A stretch of 15,053 nt of DNA from Arthrobacter sp. (GCA_030147325.1 JASLAA010000032.1:1-15053), one strand, 5' to 3'; positions 1-8,226 are shown, numbered from the stretch's first letter. Program-made: numbers and translations. The notes: a model not told the origin generated them from the sequence alone.

Positions 1-44
1 AGGACCGCGCCGAGTTCGACCAGGGTGAGGGCGGAGGTGTGCAC
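1..44 (-). CDS. Cation/proton antiporter, N-terminal start only (partial)
   Basis: A GTG codon at 44-42 opens a frame that runs off the window edge and reads VHTSALTLVELGAVL, a hydrophobic start that fits the first membrane helix of a KefB/CPA2-type monovalent cation/proton antiporter. It begins 7 bases after the stop of the KhtT-like gene, and this pairing (small RCK_C subunit followed by antiporter, as in Bacillus KhtT-KhtU) is the main reason for the call. No ATG is available in frame just upstream, so GTG is the likely start. No strong ribosome-binding site is visible, suggesting translational coupling. Only about 14 residues are present, so the family assignment rests mostly on context. 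Confidence 0.55.
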   Translation of the reverse strand, partial: MHTSALTLVELGAV

Positions 45-51
45 CGGCGGC

Positions 52-534
52 TCAGCCGTTGCGGAGGATGTCCGCTGCCGCGTCGAGCCCGTCGGATGTA
101 CCGACGACCACCAGCAGGTCGCCGGCGGCGAGGGTGAAGTCTGGCGTCGGCGAGGCCTGGACCTGACCCGAACGCAGGACGGCGACCAGCGACGCACCGG
201 AACGCGAGCGCAGCCGTGTCTCGGCGAGCGTCCGGCCGTCGAAGGGCGACCCGTGATCGACGAAGAACTGCCGGGTGGACACCCCCGGCAGGTCACGGTG
301 CTCGTCCGTCAGCTGGGCGACCAGCTGACGTGACCCGAGGAGGTGGCCGATGGTCGCCGCCTCGTCCGGGGTCAGCGGGATGGATGCCACGCAGGCGTCC
401 GGGTCGCTCGCCTTGGAGATGATGAGGTTGAGGTCGCCGTCGCGTTCGGCGACGATTCCCACCCGTCGGCCGGAGCCCGTGACGATCTCGCGGCGCACTC
501 CGATACCCGGGAGGCGCGTTTCGATGACGTTCAT
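52..534 (-). CDS. KhtT-like TrkA-C (RCK_C) regulatory subunit of a cation/proton antiporter
   Basis: This cytosolic protein of 160 residues probably gates the membrane antiporter encoded immediately downstream. Residues 1-75 form the small KhtT-type N-terminal domain, with the signature LPGIGVRREI at 8-17. Residues 80-160 form a TrkA-C/RCK_C domain ending in the typical strand pattern GDLLVVVGTSDGLD (138-151). In Bacillus, the homologue KhtT controls KhtU, a K+/H+ antiporter, and binds cyclic di-AMP; whether this protein binds that ligand cannot be read from the sequence. There is no signal peptide or membrane segment. The ATG at 534 is preceded by AGGATGGGCGC, which can serve either as a Shine-Dalgarno site or as part of a leaderless -10 element. 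The length is normal for the family. Confidence 0.85.
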   Translation of the reverse strand: MNVIETRLPGIGVRREIVTGSGRRVGIVAERDGDLNLIISKASDPDACVASIPLTPDEAATIGHLLGSRQLVAQLTDEHRDLPGVSTRQFFVDHGSPFDGRTLAETRLRSRSGASLVAVLRSGQVQASPTPDFTLAAGDLLVVVGTSDGLDAAADILRNG

Positions 535-540
535 GCGCCC

Positions 541-546
541 ATCCTA
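541..546 (-). promoter_or_regulatory. TAGGAT element six bases before the KhtT-like start
   Basis: The minus strand reads TAGGAT, then six bases (GGGCGC), then ATG. TANNNT placed 6-7 bases before the transcription start is the actinobacterial -10 pattern, so this spacing would give a leaderless mRNA starting at the ATG. No good -35 (TTGAC-like) is seen. The AGGA inside the same string could instead act as a Shine-Dalgarno site on a longer transcript. Confidence 0.4.
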
Positions 547-633
547 GACCTCGATTCCCGGTCCTCCGGTCGGTGGGCGGCGTGCGGGCCCCCCGTTCGC
601 TCAGGGCGTCCCGACCCGGGGGCGCGGAGGGAA

Positions 634-648
634 CCGGCGCCTCGCCGG
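634..648 (-). terminator. GC-rich hairpin after the FAD dehydrogenase gene
   Basis: A perfect six-base stem, CCGGCG and CGCCGG, with the three-base loop AGG on the minus strand, lies 16 bases past the stop of the FAD-dependent dehydrogenase. It is followed by TTCCC rather than a long T tract, so it is a candidate intrinsic terminator of the U-poor kind found in GC-rich bacteria. The rest of the 130-base gap (535-664) holds only GC-rich sequence and the TAGGAT element. Confidence 0.35.
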
Positions 649-664
649 GAGGCGGACGGGGCGA

Positions 665-1762
665 TCAGGCGGGCCGGAGTGCCGCGGTGAGCGTCTCGAT
701 CGACGCGGGTTCCACCCCGAGATCCTCCGGGTCGACGCCGGTGAGAAGGAGGGTCGCGAGTTCCGCGATGCCCGACGACGTCTGGAAGCCGTAGCCTCCC
801 TGCCCCGCGAGCCAGAAGAAGCCGGGATGCCGCGGGTCGAAGCCGACGACGGGCAGGCCCGACGTCCGCTGGGTGCGCAGGCCCGTCCAGGCCCGCACCA
901 CACCGGTGATGCCCAGGTCGGCGACCGACGCCAGGTGCTCCACGAGGCGTTCGACGTCCCCTGCGTGGGGTTGCGCGTCACCGGGTTCGGCGGGCTCCGC
1001 CTCGCACGGGGAGATGAGAACGCCCTCGGCGTCGGGCCGGTAGTAGAACGACTCGTCGGCGGCCGCGACCATGGGCGTCCCCACAGCCGGAGCGTGGGTG
1101 GCGGTGACGATCGCGGCGGTACGCCGGAGTGGGACGAGGCCCTGCGGGGCGACGCCGCATACGTCCGCGACCCCGTCGGCCCAGGCTCCGGCGGCATTGA
1201 CGAGGACCTCGGCGGAAATGGGCCGGTAGCCCGCCCGGACGCTCCACCCGGCGCCGTCGTAGCGCGCCGAGGTGACCTCGGCACCCGTGAGGATGATGAC
1301 GCCGTCCTCGCTCGCGCGCCGGCGGTGGTACTCGAGGAGGAGGTCGGTGTCGGTGCCGACGCAGTCCGTGTCGAGCGCTGCCGCGTCGAAGGCCCCCGGT
1401 CGGAGTTGCGGGCACAGGTCCAGGGCCTCCGCGTGCCGGAGACGGTGCATCGAGTCGCTGGACCTCGCGGCGACATCGGCCTCCGAGCCGATGAGCAGGA
1501 AGGAGCGCGGGACGGTGAGGGGCAGCCCGGTGGAGGACTGCACGCCGGCCAGGAGATCGAGCGTGCGGCGCGTGAGGTCGAGCACCGGCGGGGGCCCGTA
1601 GCTCGGGATGAGCTGCCGGGCAGAGCGCGATGACGTGTGGTATCCGAGCGTGCCCTCCGCCTCGACGAGGACCACGCTCGAGAACGGGGCGAGGGCCGAA
1701 GCCAGGGACAGGCCGGCGATCCCGCCGCCGATGATCAGGACGTCGCACTCGAGGGAACTCAT
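665..1762 (-). CDS. FAD-dependent D-amino-acid dehydrogenase, DauA-like (DAO family)
   Basis: This flavoprotein of 365 residues probably oxidises an amino acid to its imino/keto acid. The dinucleotide-binding motif IIGGGIAGLSLA is at 10-21 and the ribose-binding acid is E34. The motifs GYHTSSRSAR (40-49), VLVNAAGAW, DESFYYRPD, RAWTGLRTQRTSGLPVVGFD and the FAD-contact string GQGGYGFQTSSG match the layout of Pseudomonas D-arginine dehydrogenase (DauA) as I recall it. The active-site Tyr in SYG (Y55) is kept, but the positions matching DauA His48 and Glu87 appear to be Q50 and F88, which argues against D-arginine as substrate. It follows kbl by 63 bases on the same strand and may be co-transcribed or have its own leaderless start. 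A glycine oxidase role is a less likely alternative. Confidence 0.75.
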   Translation of the reverse strand: MSSLECDVLIIGGGIAGLSLASALAPFSSVVLVEAEGTLGYHTSSRSARQLIPSYGPPPVLDLTRRTLDLLAGVQSSTGLPLTVPRSFLLIGSEADVAARSSDSMHRLRHAEALDLCPQLRPGAFDAAALDTDCVGTDTDLLLEYHRRRASEDGVIILTGAEVTSARYDGAGWSVRAGYRPISAEVLVNAAGAWADGVADVCGVAPQGLVPLRRTAAIVTATHAPAVGTPMVAAADESFYYRPDAEGVLISPCEAEPAEPGDAQPHAGDVERLVEHLASVADLGITGVVRAWTGLRTQRTSGLPVVGFDPRHPGFFWLAGQGGYGFQTSSGIAELATLLLTGVDPEDLGVEPASIETLTAALRPA

Positions 1763-1768
1763 CCCGTC

Positions 1769-1774
1769 ATCCTA
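1769..1774 (-). promoter_or_regulatory. TAGGAT element six bases before the FAD dehydrogenase start
   Basis: The minus strand reads CTAGGAT, six bases (GACGGG), then ATG, the same hexamer and spacing as before the KhtT-like gene. It fits a leaderless TANNNT -10 box, which would give this gene its own promoter downstream of kbl. AGGA in the same string is also a usable Shine-Dalgarno site, so the two readings cannot be separated by sequence alone. Confidence 0.4.
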
Positions 1775-1825
1775 GGTGGGCGCTCCCCCTGAACGCCGTC
1801 CGGCGCCGCGTCCCGTGCAGGAGGA

Positions 1826-3073
<1,248 letters not shown>

Positions 3074-3087
3074 GGTGTTCCTGTCTG

Positions 3088-4131
3088 CTAGAAGGTGGTC
3101 CAGTCGAGGACCACTTTGCCGCTCGCGCCGTCGCGCGCGGTTGCGAATCCCTGCTGCCAGTCCCGCGCGGGCAGGCAGTCGGTGACGATCGAGGAGACCG
3201 CCTCGCGCAGCGTCCGGTTGGACTGCAGCATGGCGCTCATGGCATACCAGGTCTCGAACATCTCCCGGCCGTAGATGCCCTTGAGGGTGAGCATGTGCGT
3301 GACGACCTTGCCCCAGTCGATCGAGATGGGACCGGACGGCAGGCCGAGCATCGCGATGCGTCCGCCGTGGTTCATGTTGTCGATCATCTCGGGCAGGGCG
3401 GTGGCGTGCCCGGACATCTCCATCCCGATGTCGAAGCCCTCCTTCATCCCGAGTTCGCGCTGCGCGTCGGCGATGCGCATGCGCCTGACGTCGACGGCGA
3501 TGTCCGCTCCGGCGCCGCGCGCGAGGTCGAGCCTCGATGGGGAGACGTCGGTGATGGCGATCTTGCGCGCACCCGCATGGCGGGCGACGGCGACGGCCAT
3601 GAGACCGATGGGGCCTGCTCCGGTGATGAGCACGTCCTCGCCGACGAGCGGGAAGCTCAGGGCCGTGTGGACGGCGTTGCCGAACGGATCGAAGACGGCG
3701 CCGAGTTCGGGAGTGACACCTGCGTCGTGCACCCAGACATTGGTCTCGGGGACGACGACGAATTCCGCGAACGCACCGTCCCGCTGCACGCCGACACTCG
3801 AGGTGTGGATGCACATCTGGCGCCGACCCGCGCGGCAGTTGCGGCAGATACCGCAGACGATGTGCCCTTCGCCCGAGACCCGGTCCCCGATGCGGATGTC
3901 CCGGATCCCGTCACCCAGCGCGACCACTTCGCCGTAGAACTCGTGTCCCGGGATGAGCGGTGCGGAGATCATGCCCTGCGCCCAGGCGTCCCAGCTCTCG
4001 ATGTGGAGGTCCGTGCCGCAGATGCCCGTGGTGATGACCCGGATCTTCACCTCGCCCCACCCGGCTTCGGGCTCGGGCCGGTCCACGAGATCGAACCCGG
4101 GGTGCGCCCCGGACTTGTACAGCGCCTTCAC
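3088..4131 (-). CDS. tdh: L-threonine 3-dehydrogenase (zinc, NAD+)
   Basis: This zinc-dependent MDR dehydrogenase of 347 residues (E. coli Tdh has 341) oxidises L-threonine to 2-amino-3-ketobutyrate using NAD+. Catalytic zinc ligands are visible as C38 in TGICGTD and H63-E64 in PGHEFYGE. The structural zinc cysteines are C93, C96, C99 and C107. The Rossmann motif GAGPIG is at 171-176, with D195 placed to bind the NAD ribose. The frame is open 21 codons further upstream, but the GTG at 4131 is chosen because VKALYKSG matches the family's MKAL start and GGAAGGAA sits just before it. kbl follows after 14 bases and handles the unstable product. The 96-base upstream gap contains an inverted repeat that could be an operator. 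Confidence 0.95.
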   Translation of the reverse strand: MKALYKSGAHPGFDLVDRPEPEAGWGEVKIRVITTGICGTDLHIESWDAWAQGMISAPLIPGHEFYGEVVALGDGIRDIRIGDRVSGEGHIVCGICRNCRAGRRQMCIHTSSVGVQRDGAFAEFVVVPETNVWVHDAGVTPELGAVFDPFGNAVHTALSFPLVGEDVLITGAGPIGLMAVAVARHAGARKIAITDVSPSRLDLARGAGADIAVDVRRMRIADAQRELGMKEGFDIGMEMSGHATALPEMIDNMNHGGRIAMLGLPSGPISIDWGKVVTHMLTLKGIYGREMFETWYAMSAMLQSNRTLREAVSSIVTDCLPARDWQQGFATARDGASGKVVLDWTTF

Positions 4132-4137
4132 TGGACG

Positions 4138-4145
4138 TTCCTTCC
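4138..4145 (-). promoter_or_regulatory. Ribosome-binding site fixing the GTG start of tdh
   Basis: The minus strand reads GGAAGGAA followed by six bases (CGTCCA) and GTG. This strong purine-rich site decides for the GTG start of tdh over an in-frame ATG 21 codons upstream, which would add residues unlike any Tdh. Confidence 0.7.
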
Positions 4146-4195
4146 ATGCCGCTCCCGGCCTCCAGCGGGATGTGCTGGTTCCTGGGCGGTACAAG

Positions 4196-4218
4196 TGCCG
4201 GGCGGGATATGCCCGGCA
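4196..4218. repeat. Perfect 8-bp inverted repeat between the APH-fold gene and tdh
   Basis: The arms TGCCGGGC and GCCCGGCA pair perfectly around a seven-base centre (GGGATAT on the plus strand). It begins 9 bases past the stop of the phosphotransferase gene and lies about 65-87 bases before the tdh start. It could be a U-poor terminator for the upstream gene, since no T tract follows in either direction, or an operator for tdh-kbl. No convincing promoter was found beside it, although TACTGT lies a few bases upstream on the minus strand. Confidence 0.5.
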
Positions 4219-4227
4219 GCAACAGTA

Positions 4228-5163
4228 TCAGCGCCGACCACCGGGGGCACTGCCGGCCGGCCGATCCCCTGGGCTGTCCCGGAGCACCTCTCCCAGCGTC
4301 TCCACGCCGAGGGCGAGGTACGCCGGGGAGTCGTCGGAGGACGCCGCCATGGCGCTGCCCATGCTGAGCGCCCACCCCCGGGCCCGCACCCAGCTCGCTT
4401 CGTCCGTCGGGCGGCATCGCTCGATCCCTGCCCGGAACGCGGAGCGGCCCGCCGCGTCGAAGAACAGCCACGCCGCCGCGAGGTCCGCGGCCGGGTCCCC
4501 CGAGCAGAGGTCCCCGAAGTCGACGACGCCGGCCAGCCCGCCGCCGGACGTCAGCACGGTGTTGGCCGGATGCAGATCACCGTGCAGCCACAGCGGCTCG
4601 CCGGACCACGTCGGAGCGGCGACGGCCCGGTCCCACACGTCGAGCAGTCGGGGCAGGGACGGTCCTCCGAGAGACAGGAGCCGCGTCCGGACGACGTCGT
4701 CCCGCGCCGCGAGCGGGCCTCCCCGCCCCACGGGACTCACCGGGGCGTCGGCCGGGGCCGTGCGCTCGAACCGGACGAGGAAGCGCGCGAGGGGTACCGC
4801 CGCCGGTCCGCGCTGTCCACGGGGAACGGCGATGCCGCTCCGTCCCGTGATCCACCGGTTGACGGACCAGTGCCAGGGATAGTCCGGGGCCGGGCGTCCC
4901 AGCCGCAGGGGCGACGACGTCGGCACCGGCAGGTCCGCGGTCAGTCGCGGGAGCCACCGCTGTTCCTCGACCATGAGCGCGTCGGCGACCCCGCGGCGCG
5001 GCAGTCGCACCACGAGGTCCGCACCGAGCCGGAAGAGCGCGTTGTCCCACCCGTTGCCGGCGAACCGGACCGGCAGACCCGCGAGGTCGGCGTGCTGCTG
5101 TTCGAGGAGGGCGACCACGAGGGAGGGCGTGACGTCGATCTCGGCCGTCGGCATGATCGCCAT
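4228..5163 (-). CDS. Aminoglycoside phosphotransferase (APH)-family kinase
   Basis: This cytosolic small-molecule kinase of 311 residues has the APH/choline-kinase fold. The catalytic loop is HGDLHPAN (194-201), with D196 as catalytic base and N201 as metal ligand. The second metal site is VDFGD (214-218), with D215. The N-lobe has RFAGNGWDNALFRLG (33-47) and VVRLPRR, where R53 occupies the place expected for the ATP-binding lysine. Such proteins phosphorylate varied substrates (antibiotics, sugars, homoserine, macrolides), and the substrate here is unknown; resistance should not be assumed. The ATG at 5163 is preceded by GGGAGGG four bases away. It starts 31 bases after gatB, with a hairpin between them, so transcription from the gat promoter may be attenuated. 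It bears no clear functional link to tRNA amidation. Confidence 0.82.
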   Translation of the reverse strand: MAIMPTAEIDVTPSLVVALLEQQHADLAGLPVRFAGNGWDNALFRLGADLVVRLPRRGVADALMVEEQRWLPRLTADLPVPTSSPLRLGRPAPDYPWHWSVNRWITGRSGIAVPRGQRGPAAVPLARFLVRFERTAPADAPVSPVGRGGPLAARDDVVRTRLLSLGGPSLPRLLDVWDRAVAAPTWSGEPLWLHGDLHPANTVLTSGGGLAGVVDFGDLCSGDPAADLAAAWLFFDAAGRSAFRAGIERCRPTDEASWVRARGWALSMGSAMAASSDDSPAYLALGVETLGEVLRDSPGDRPAGSAPGGRR

Positions 5164-5180
5164 CGCACCCTCCCGGTCCT

Positions 5181-5199
5181 GCTGACCGGTGTGGTCAGC
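5181..5199. terminator. Hairpin overlapping the gatB stop codon
   Basis: GCTGACC and GGTCAGC form a perfect seven-base stem with a five-base loop, and the gatB stop codon lies inside one arm. There is no T tract, so full termination is doubtful. It may attenuate read-through from gatCAB into the phosphotransferase gene or protect the 3' end of the gat mRNA. Confidence 0.35.
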
Positions 5200-6709
5200 C
5201 CTCGACGCCGAGGCGCTGGAGGATGAGCTCGCGCACCCGGCCGGCGTCGGCCTGACCGCGCGTGGCCTTCATCACGCCACCGACGATCGCGCCGACCGCC
5301 TGCACCTTGCCGCCGCGGATCTTGTCGGCGACATCGGGCTGTGCTGCGAGCGCCCCGTCGATCGCTTCGAGCAGCGGGCCGTCGTCGGACACGACCGCGA
5401 GGCCGCGCTGCTCGACGACCTCGGCGGGGGTACCCTCGCCGGCGAGGACGCCGTCGAGCACGTCGCGGGAGAGCTTGTCGTTGATCTTGCCTGATTCGAT
5501 GAGGCTGTTGAGTTCCACGATCAGCTCGGGCGTGACACCCAGCTCGGCGGGCTCGACGTCGGCGATTTTGGCGCGGCGCGAGATCTCGCCCATCCACCAC
5601 TTCCGGGCGACGGCGGCGCTGACGCCGGCGGCGATGGTGTCCTCGATCGAGGACATGACGCCGGCGTTGACGACGTCGCGGAACTCGGGGTCGGAGTAGC
5701 CCCAGTCGGCCTGCAGCCGCTTGCGCCGCTCGGCGGGGGGCTCGGGGAGCTCGGCGCGCAGCTTCTCGATCCAGGCGTCGTTCGTCACGACCGGCACGAG
5801 GTCCGGCTCGGGGAAGTAGCGGTAGTCGTCGGCGTCGGACTTGGGCCGTCCCGACGTCGTCGAGCGCGTGTCCTCGTGCCAGTGGCGCGTCTCCTGCAGG
5901 ATCGGCGTGCCGGAGTCGAGCACGGCTGCGTGCCGCTGGATCTCGTACCGGACGGCGTGCTCGACGGCGCGCAGGGAGTTCACGTTCTTCGTCTCGGTGC
6001 GCGTCCCGAACTTCTCCTGGCCGTGCGGGCGGAGCGAGACGTTCGCGTCGCAGCGCACGTTGCCGCGCTCCATCCGCGCGTCCGAGACGCCGAGGTTCTT
6101 CACGATCTCCCGGATCGCGGCGACGTAGGCCTTCGCGAGCTCGGGAGCCCGTGACCCGGCGCCCTGGATCGGCTTCGTGACGATCTCGATCAGCGGGACA
6201 CCGGCACGGTTGTAGTCCACGAGGGAGAACTCGGCGCCCTGGATGCGGCCCGTCGAGCCACCCATGTGGGTGAGCTTGCCGGCGTCCTCCTCCATGTGCG
6301 CCCGCTCGATCTCCACCGTGAAGACGGTGCCGTCGGACAGCTCGATGTCGATGGACCCGTCGTACGCGATCGGGTCCTCGAACTGCGAGGTCTGGAAGTT
6401 CTTCGGGGTGTCCGGGTAGAAGTAGTTCTTGCGCGCGAAGTAGCACTTCTCGGCGATCCTGCAGCCCAGCGCGAGGCCGATCTTGATGGCCGATTCCACC
6501 GCCACCCCGTTGACGACGGGCAGGACGCCGGGCAGGCCGAGATCCACCGGCGTCACGTTCGTGTTGGGGACGTCCCCGAAGGCGTTGGGTGCGGAGGAGA
6601 ACATCTTCGTCCTCGTGTTGAGCTCCACGTGGACCTCGAACCCGAGGACGGGATCGTACTTCTCCATGGCCTCGTCGAAGCTCAGGACCTCATCGGTACC
6701 AGCAGTCAT
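5195..6709 (-). CDS. gatB: Asp-tRNA(Asn)/Glu-tRNA(Gln) amidotransferase subunit B
   Basis: GatB is the tRNA-binding and kinase-like subunit of the GatCAB complex, which converts misacylated Glu-tRNA(Gln) and Asp-tRNA(Asn) to the amidated forms. The protein has 504 residues, a normal length. The family signatures GFEVHVELNTRTKMFSSAPN (23-42) and ARKNYFYPDTPKNFQTSQFE (92-111) are clear. The all-helical YqeY-like C-terminal domain covers roughly residues 350-504. Its ATG shares one base with the gatA stop (TAATG), so the two are translationally coupled. In actinobacteria this pathway usually replaces a direct glutaminyl-tRNA synthetase, which makes the gene likely essential. The start is supported by GGTGGGAAG just upstream. 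Confidence 0.98.
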   Translation of the reverse strand: MTAGTDEVLSFDEAMEKYDPVLGFEVHVELNTRTKMFSSAPNAFGDVPNTNVTPVDLGLPGVLPVVNGVAVESAIKIGLALGCRIAEKCYFARKNYFYPDTPKNFQTSQFEDPIAYDGSIDIELSDGTVFTVEIERAHMEEDAGKLTHMGGSTGRIQGAEFSLVDYNRAGVPLIEIVTKPIQGAGSRAPELAKAYVAAIREIVKNLGVSDARMERGNVRCDANVSLRPHGQEKFGTRTETKNVNSLRAVEHAVRYEIQRHAAVLDSGTPILQETRHWHEDTRSTTSGRPKSDADDYRYFPEPDLVPVVTNDAWIEKLRAELPEPPAERRKRLQADWGYSDPEFRDVVNAGVMSSIEDTIAAGVSAAVARKWWMGEISRRAKIADVEPAELGVTPELIVELNSLIESGKINDKLSRDVLDGVLAGEGTPAEVVEQRGLAVVSDDGPLLEAIDGALAAQPDVADKIRGGKVQAVGAIVGGVMKATRGQADAGRVRELILQRLGVEG

Positions 6710-8223
6710 TACTTCCCACCTGTGATCTCTTCAATGGCAGGGGCCTTGGCCAGCAGCGGGCCGCCCCACGTCTCTTCGAGCAGTGATTCGAGGACCGCGC
6801 CCACCCGGTAGAGGCGCGCGTCCTGACGCGCCGGCGCGAGGAGCTGGATGCCGACGGGCAGTCCGTCCTCGTCCGCGAGACCTCCCGGCAGCGACAGGCC
6901 GGGCACTCCGGCGAGGTTCGCCGGGATGGTCGCGACGTCGTTCAGGTACATGGCCAGCGGGTCGTCGAGCTTCTCGCCCAGCTTGAACGCCGTGGTGGGG
7001 GCGGTCGGGGAGATCAGCACGTCGGCCTGCTCGAACGCAGCGGCGAAGTCCCGCTGGATGAGTGTGCGGACCTTCTGTGCGGAGCCGTAGTAGGCGTCGT
7101 AGTACCCGGCGCTCAGCGCGTAGGTGCCGAGGATGATGCGCCGCTTGACCTCGTCGCCGAAGCCGGCCGCCCGGGTGGCCCCCATGACGCGTTCGATGGT
7201 CGGGGTGCCCTCGGGCACCACGCGCAGGCCGAAGCGGACGCCGTCGTACTTGGCGAGGTTGCTGGAGGCCTCCGAGGACATGATGAGGTAGTAGGCGCCG
7301 AGCGCGTACCGGAAGTTGGGGCAGGAGACCTCCACGATCTCCGCGCCGGCCGAGCGCAGCAGCTCGAGCGACTCGGAGAAGCGGGTGAGGACGCCGGTCT
7401 GGTAGCCCTCGCCCTGCAGCTCCTTGATGACGCCGATGCGCATGCCCTCGACCTGGCCCATCCGGGCGGCCTCGACGAGCGCTCCGACGGGATCGGTCAG
7501 GGAGGTCGAGTCGTGCGGGTCGTGGCCGCCGATGACCTCGTGCAGCAGCGCGCTGTCGAGGACGGTCCGGGACACGGGGCCGATCTGGTCCAGCGAGGAG
7601 GCCATCGCGATGGCTCCGTAGCGCGAGACGCCGCCGTAGGTGGGCTTCATGCCGACCGTGCCGGTGACTGCGCCGGGCTGGCGGATGGAGCCACCGGTGT
7701 CGGTGCCGAGGGCCAACGGCGCCTCGAAGGCCGCGACGGCGGCAGCGGACCCGCCGCCGGATCCGCCGGGGATGCGGTCCAGGTCCCACGGGTTGCGGGT
7801 GGGGCCGAACGCGGAGTGCTCCGTCGAGGAGCCCATCGCGAACTCGTCCAGGTTGGTCTTGCCGAGGATCGGCATCTTCGCGGCGCGGAGCTTGCGGACG
7901 ACGGTCGCGTCGTAGGGGCTCTGCCACCCCTCGAGGATCTTCGATCCGGCCGTGGTGGGCTGTCCCTTGGTCACGATGAGGTCCTTCACCGCGATGGGCA
8001 CGCCTGCCAGCGGGTGCAGGGCGTCCCCGCCCGCACGGGCCCTGTCGACCTCGGCGGCGACGAGCAGGGCCTCGTCCGTGTTGACGTGGAGGAACGCGTT
8101 GATCGCGCCGTCCACGGCGGCGATGCGGTCGAGGTAGGCCTGCGTCGCCTCGACGGCGGAGACCTCCTTCGAGGCGAGCTTCCGCGAGAGGGCGTCCGCG
8201 GAGAGGTGGATGATCTCTGTCAT
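6709..8223 (-). CDS. gatA: Asp-tRNA(Asn)/Glu-tRNA(Gln) amidotransferase subunit A
   Basis: GatA is the amidase-signature glutaminase subunit that releases ammonia from glutamine and passes it to GatB. The 504-residue protein shows the complete Ser-cisSer-Lys triad: K80 in GVPIAVKDLIVTKG, S155 in PGGSGGGSAA, and the nucleophile S179 in GTDTGGSIRQPG. These positions differ by one from those I recall for Staphylococcus GatA. Further signatures are KTNLDEFAMGSSTEHSAFGP (122-141) and NPWDLDRIPGGSGGGS. The ATG at 8223 follows the gatC stop by three bases, and GGGGAG before it overlaps the end of gatC. Order C-A-B with tight spacing indicates a single operon and stoichiometric synthesis. Nothing is missing or unusual. 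Confidence 0.98.
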   Translation of the reverse strand: MTEIIHLSADALSRKLASKEVSAVEATQAYLDRIAAVDGAINAFLHVNTDEALLVAAEVDRARAGGDALHPLAGVPIAVKDLIVTKGQPTTAGSKILEGWQSPYDATVVRKLRAAKMPILGKTNLDEFAMGSSTEHSAFGPTRNPWDLDRIPGGSGGGSAAAVAAFEAPLALGTDTGGSIRQPGAVTGTVGMKPTYGGVSRYGAIAMASSLDQIGPVSRTVLDSALLHEVIGGHDPHDSTSLTDPVGALVEAARMGQVEGMRIGVIKELQGEGYQTGVLTRFSESLELLRSAGAEIVEVSCPNFRYALGAYYLIMSSEASSNLAKYDGVRFGLRVVPEGTPTIERVMGATRAAGFGDEVKRRIILGTYALSAGYYDAYYGSAQKVRTLIQRDFAAAFEQADVLISPTAPTTAFKLGEKLDDPLAMYLNDVATIPANLAGVPGLSLPGGLADEDGLPVGIQLLAPARQDARLYRVGAVLESLLEETWGGPLLAKAPAIEEITGGK

Positions 8224-8226
8224 GGG

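Noticed and set aside
3074..3814. An N-terminal extension of kbl into tdh, making a 662-residue fusion
   Set aside because: The extra residues are an Arg/His-rich shadow of tdh; the normal Kbl start with a good ribosome-binding site lies at 3073.
3295..5226. A 643-codon open frame on the plus strand across tdh and the kinase gene
   Set aside because: It is antisense to well-supported genes, rich in Arg, Asp and Gly as expected for a GC-rich shadow frame, and shows no family motif.
4941..6446. A 501-codon minus-strand open frame running through gatB into the kinase gene
   Set aside because: It is out of frame with both genuine genes and is almost entirely Arg, Ala and Gly, a typical shadow of GC-rich coding sequence.
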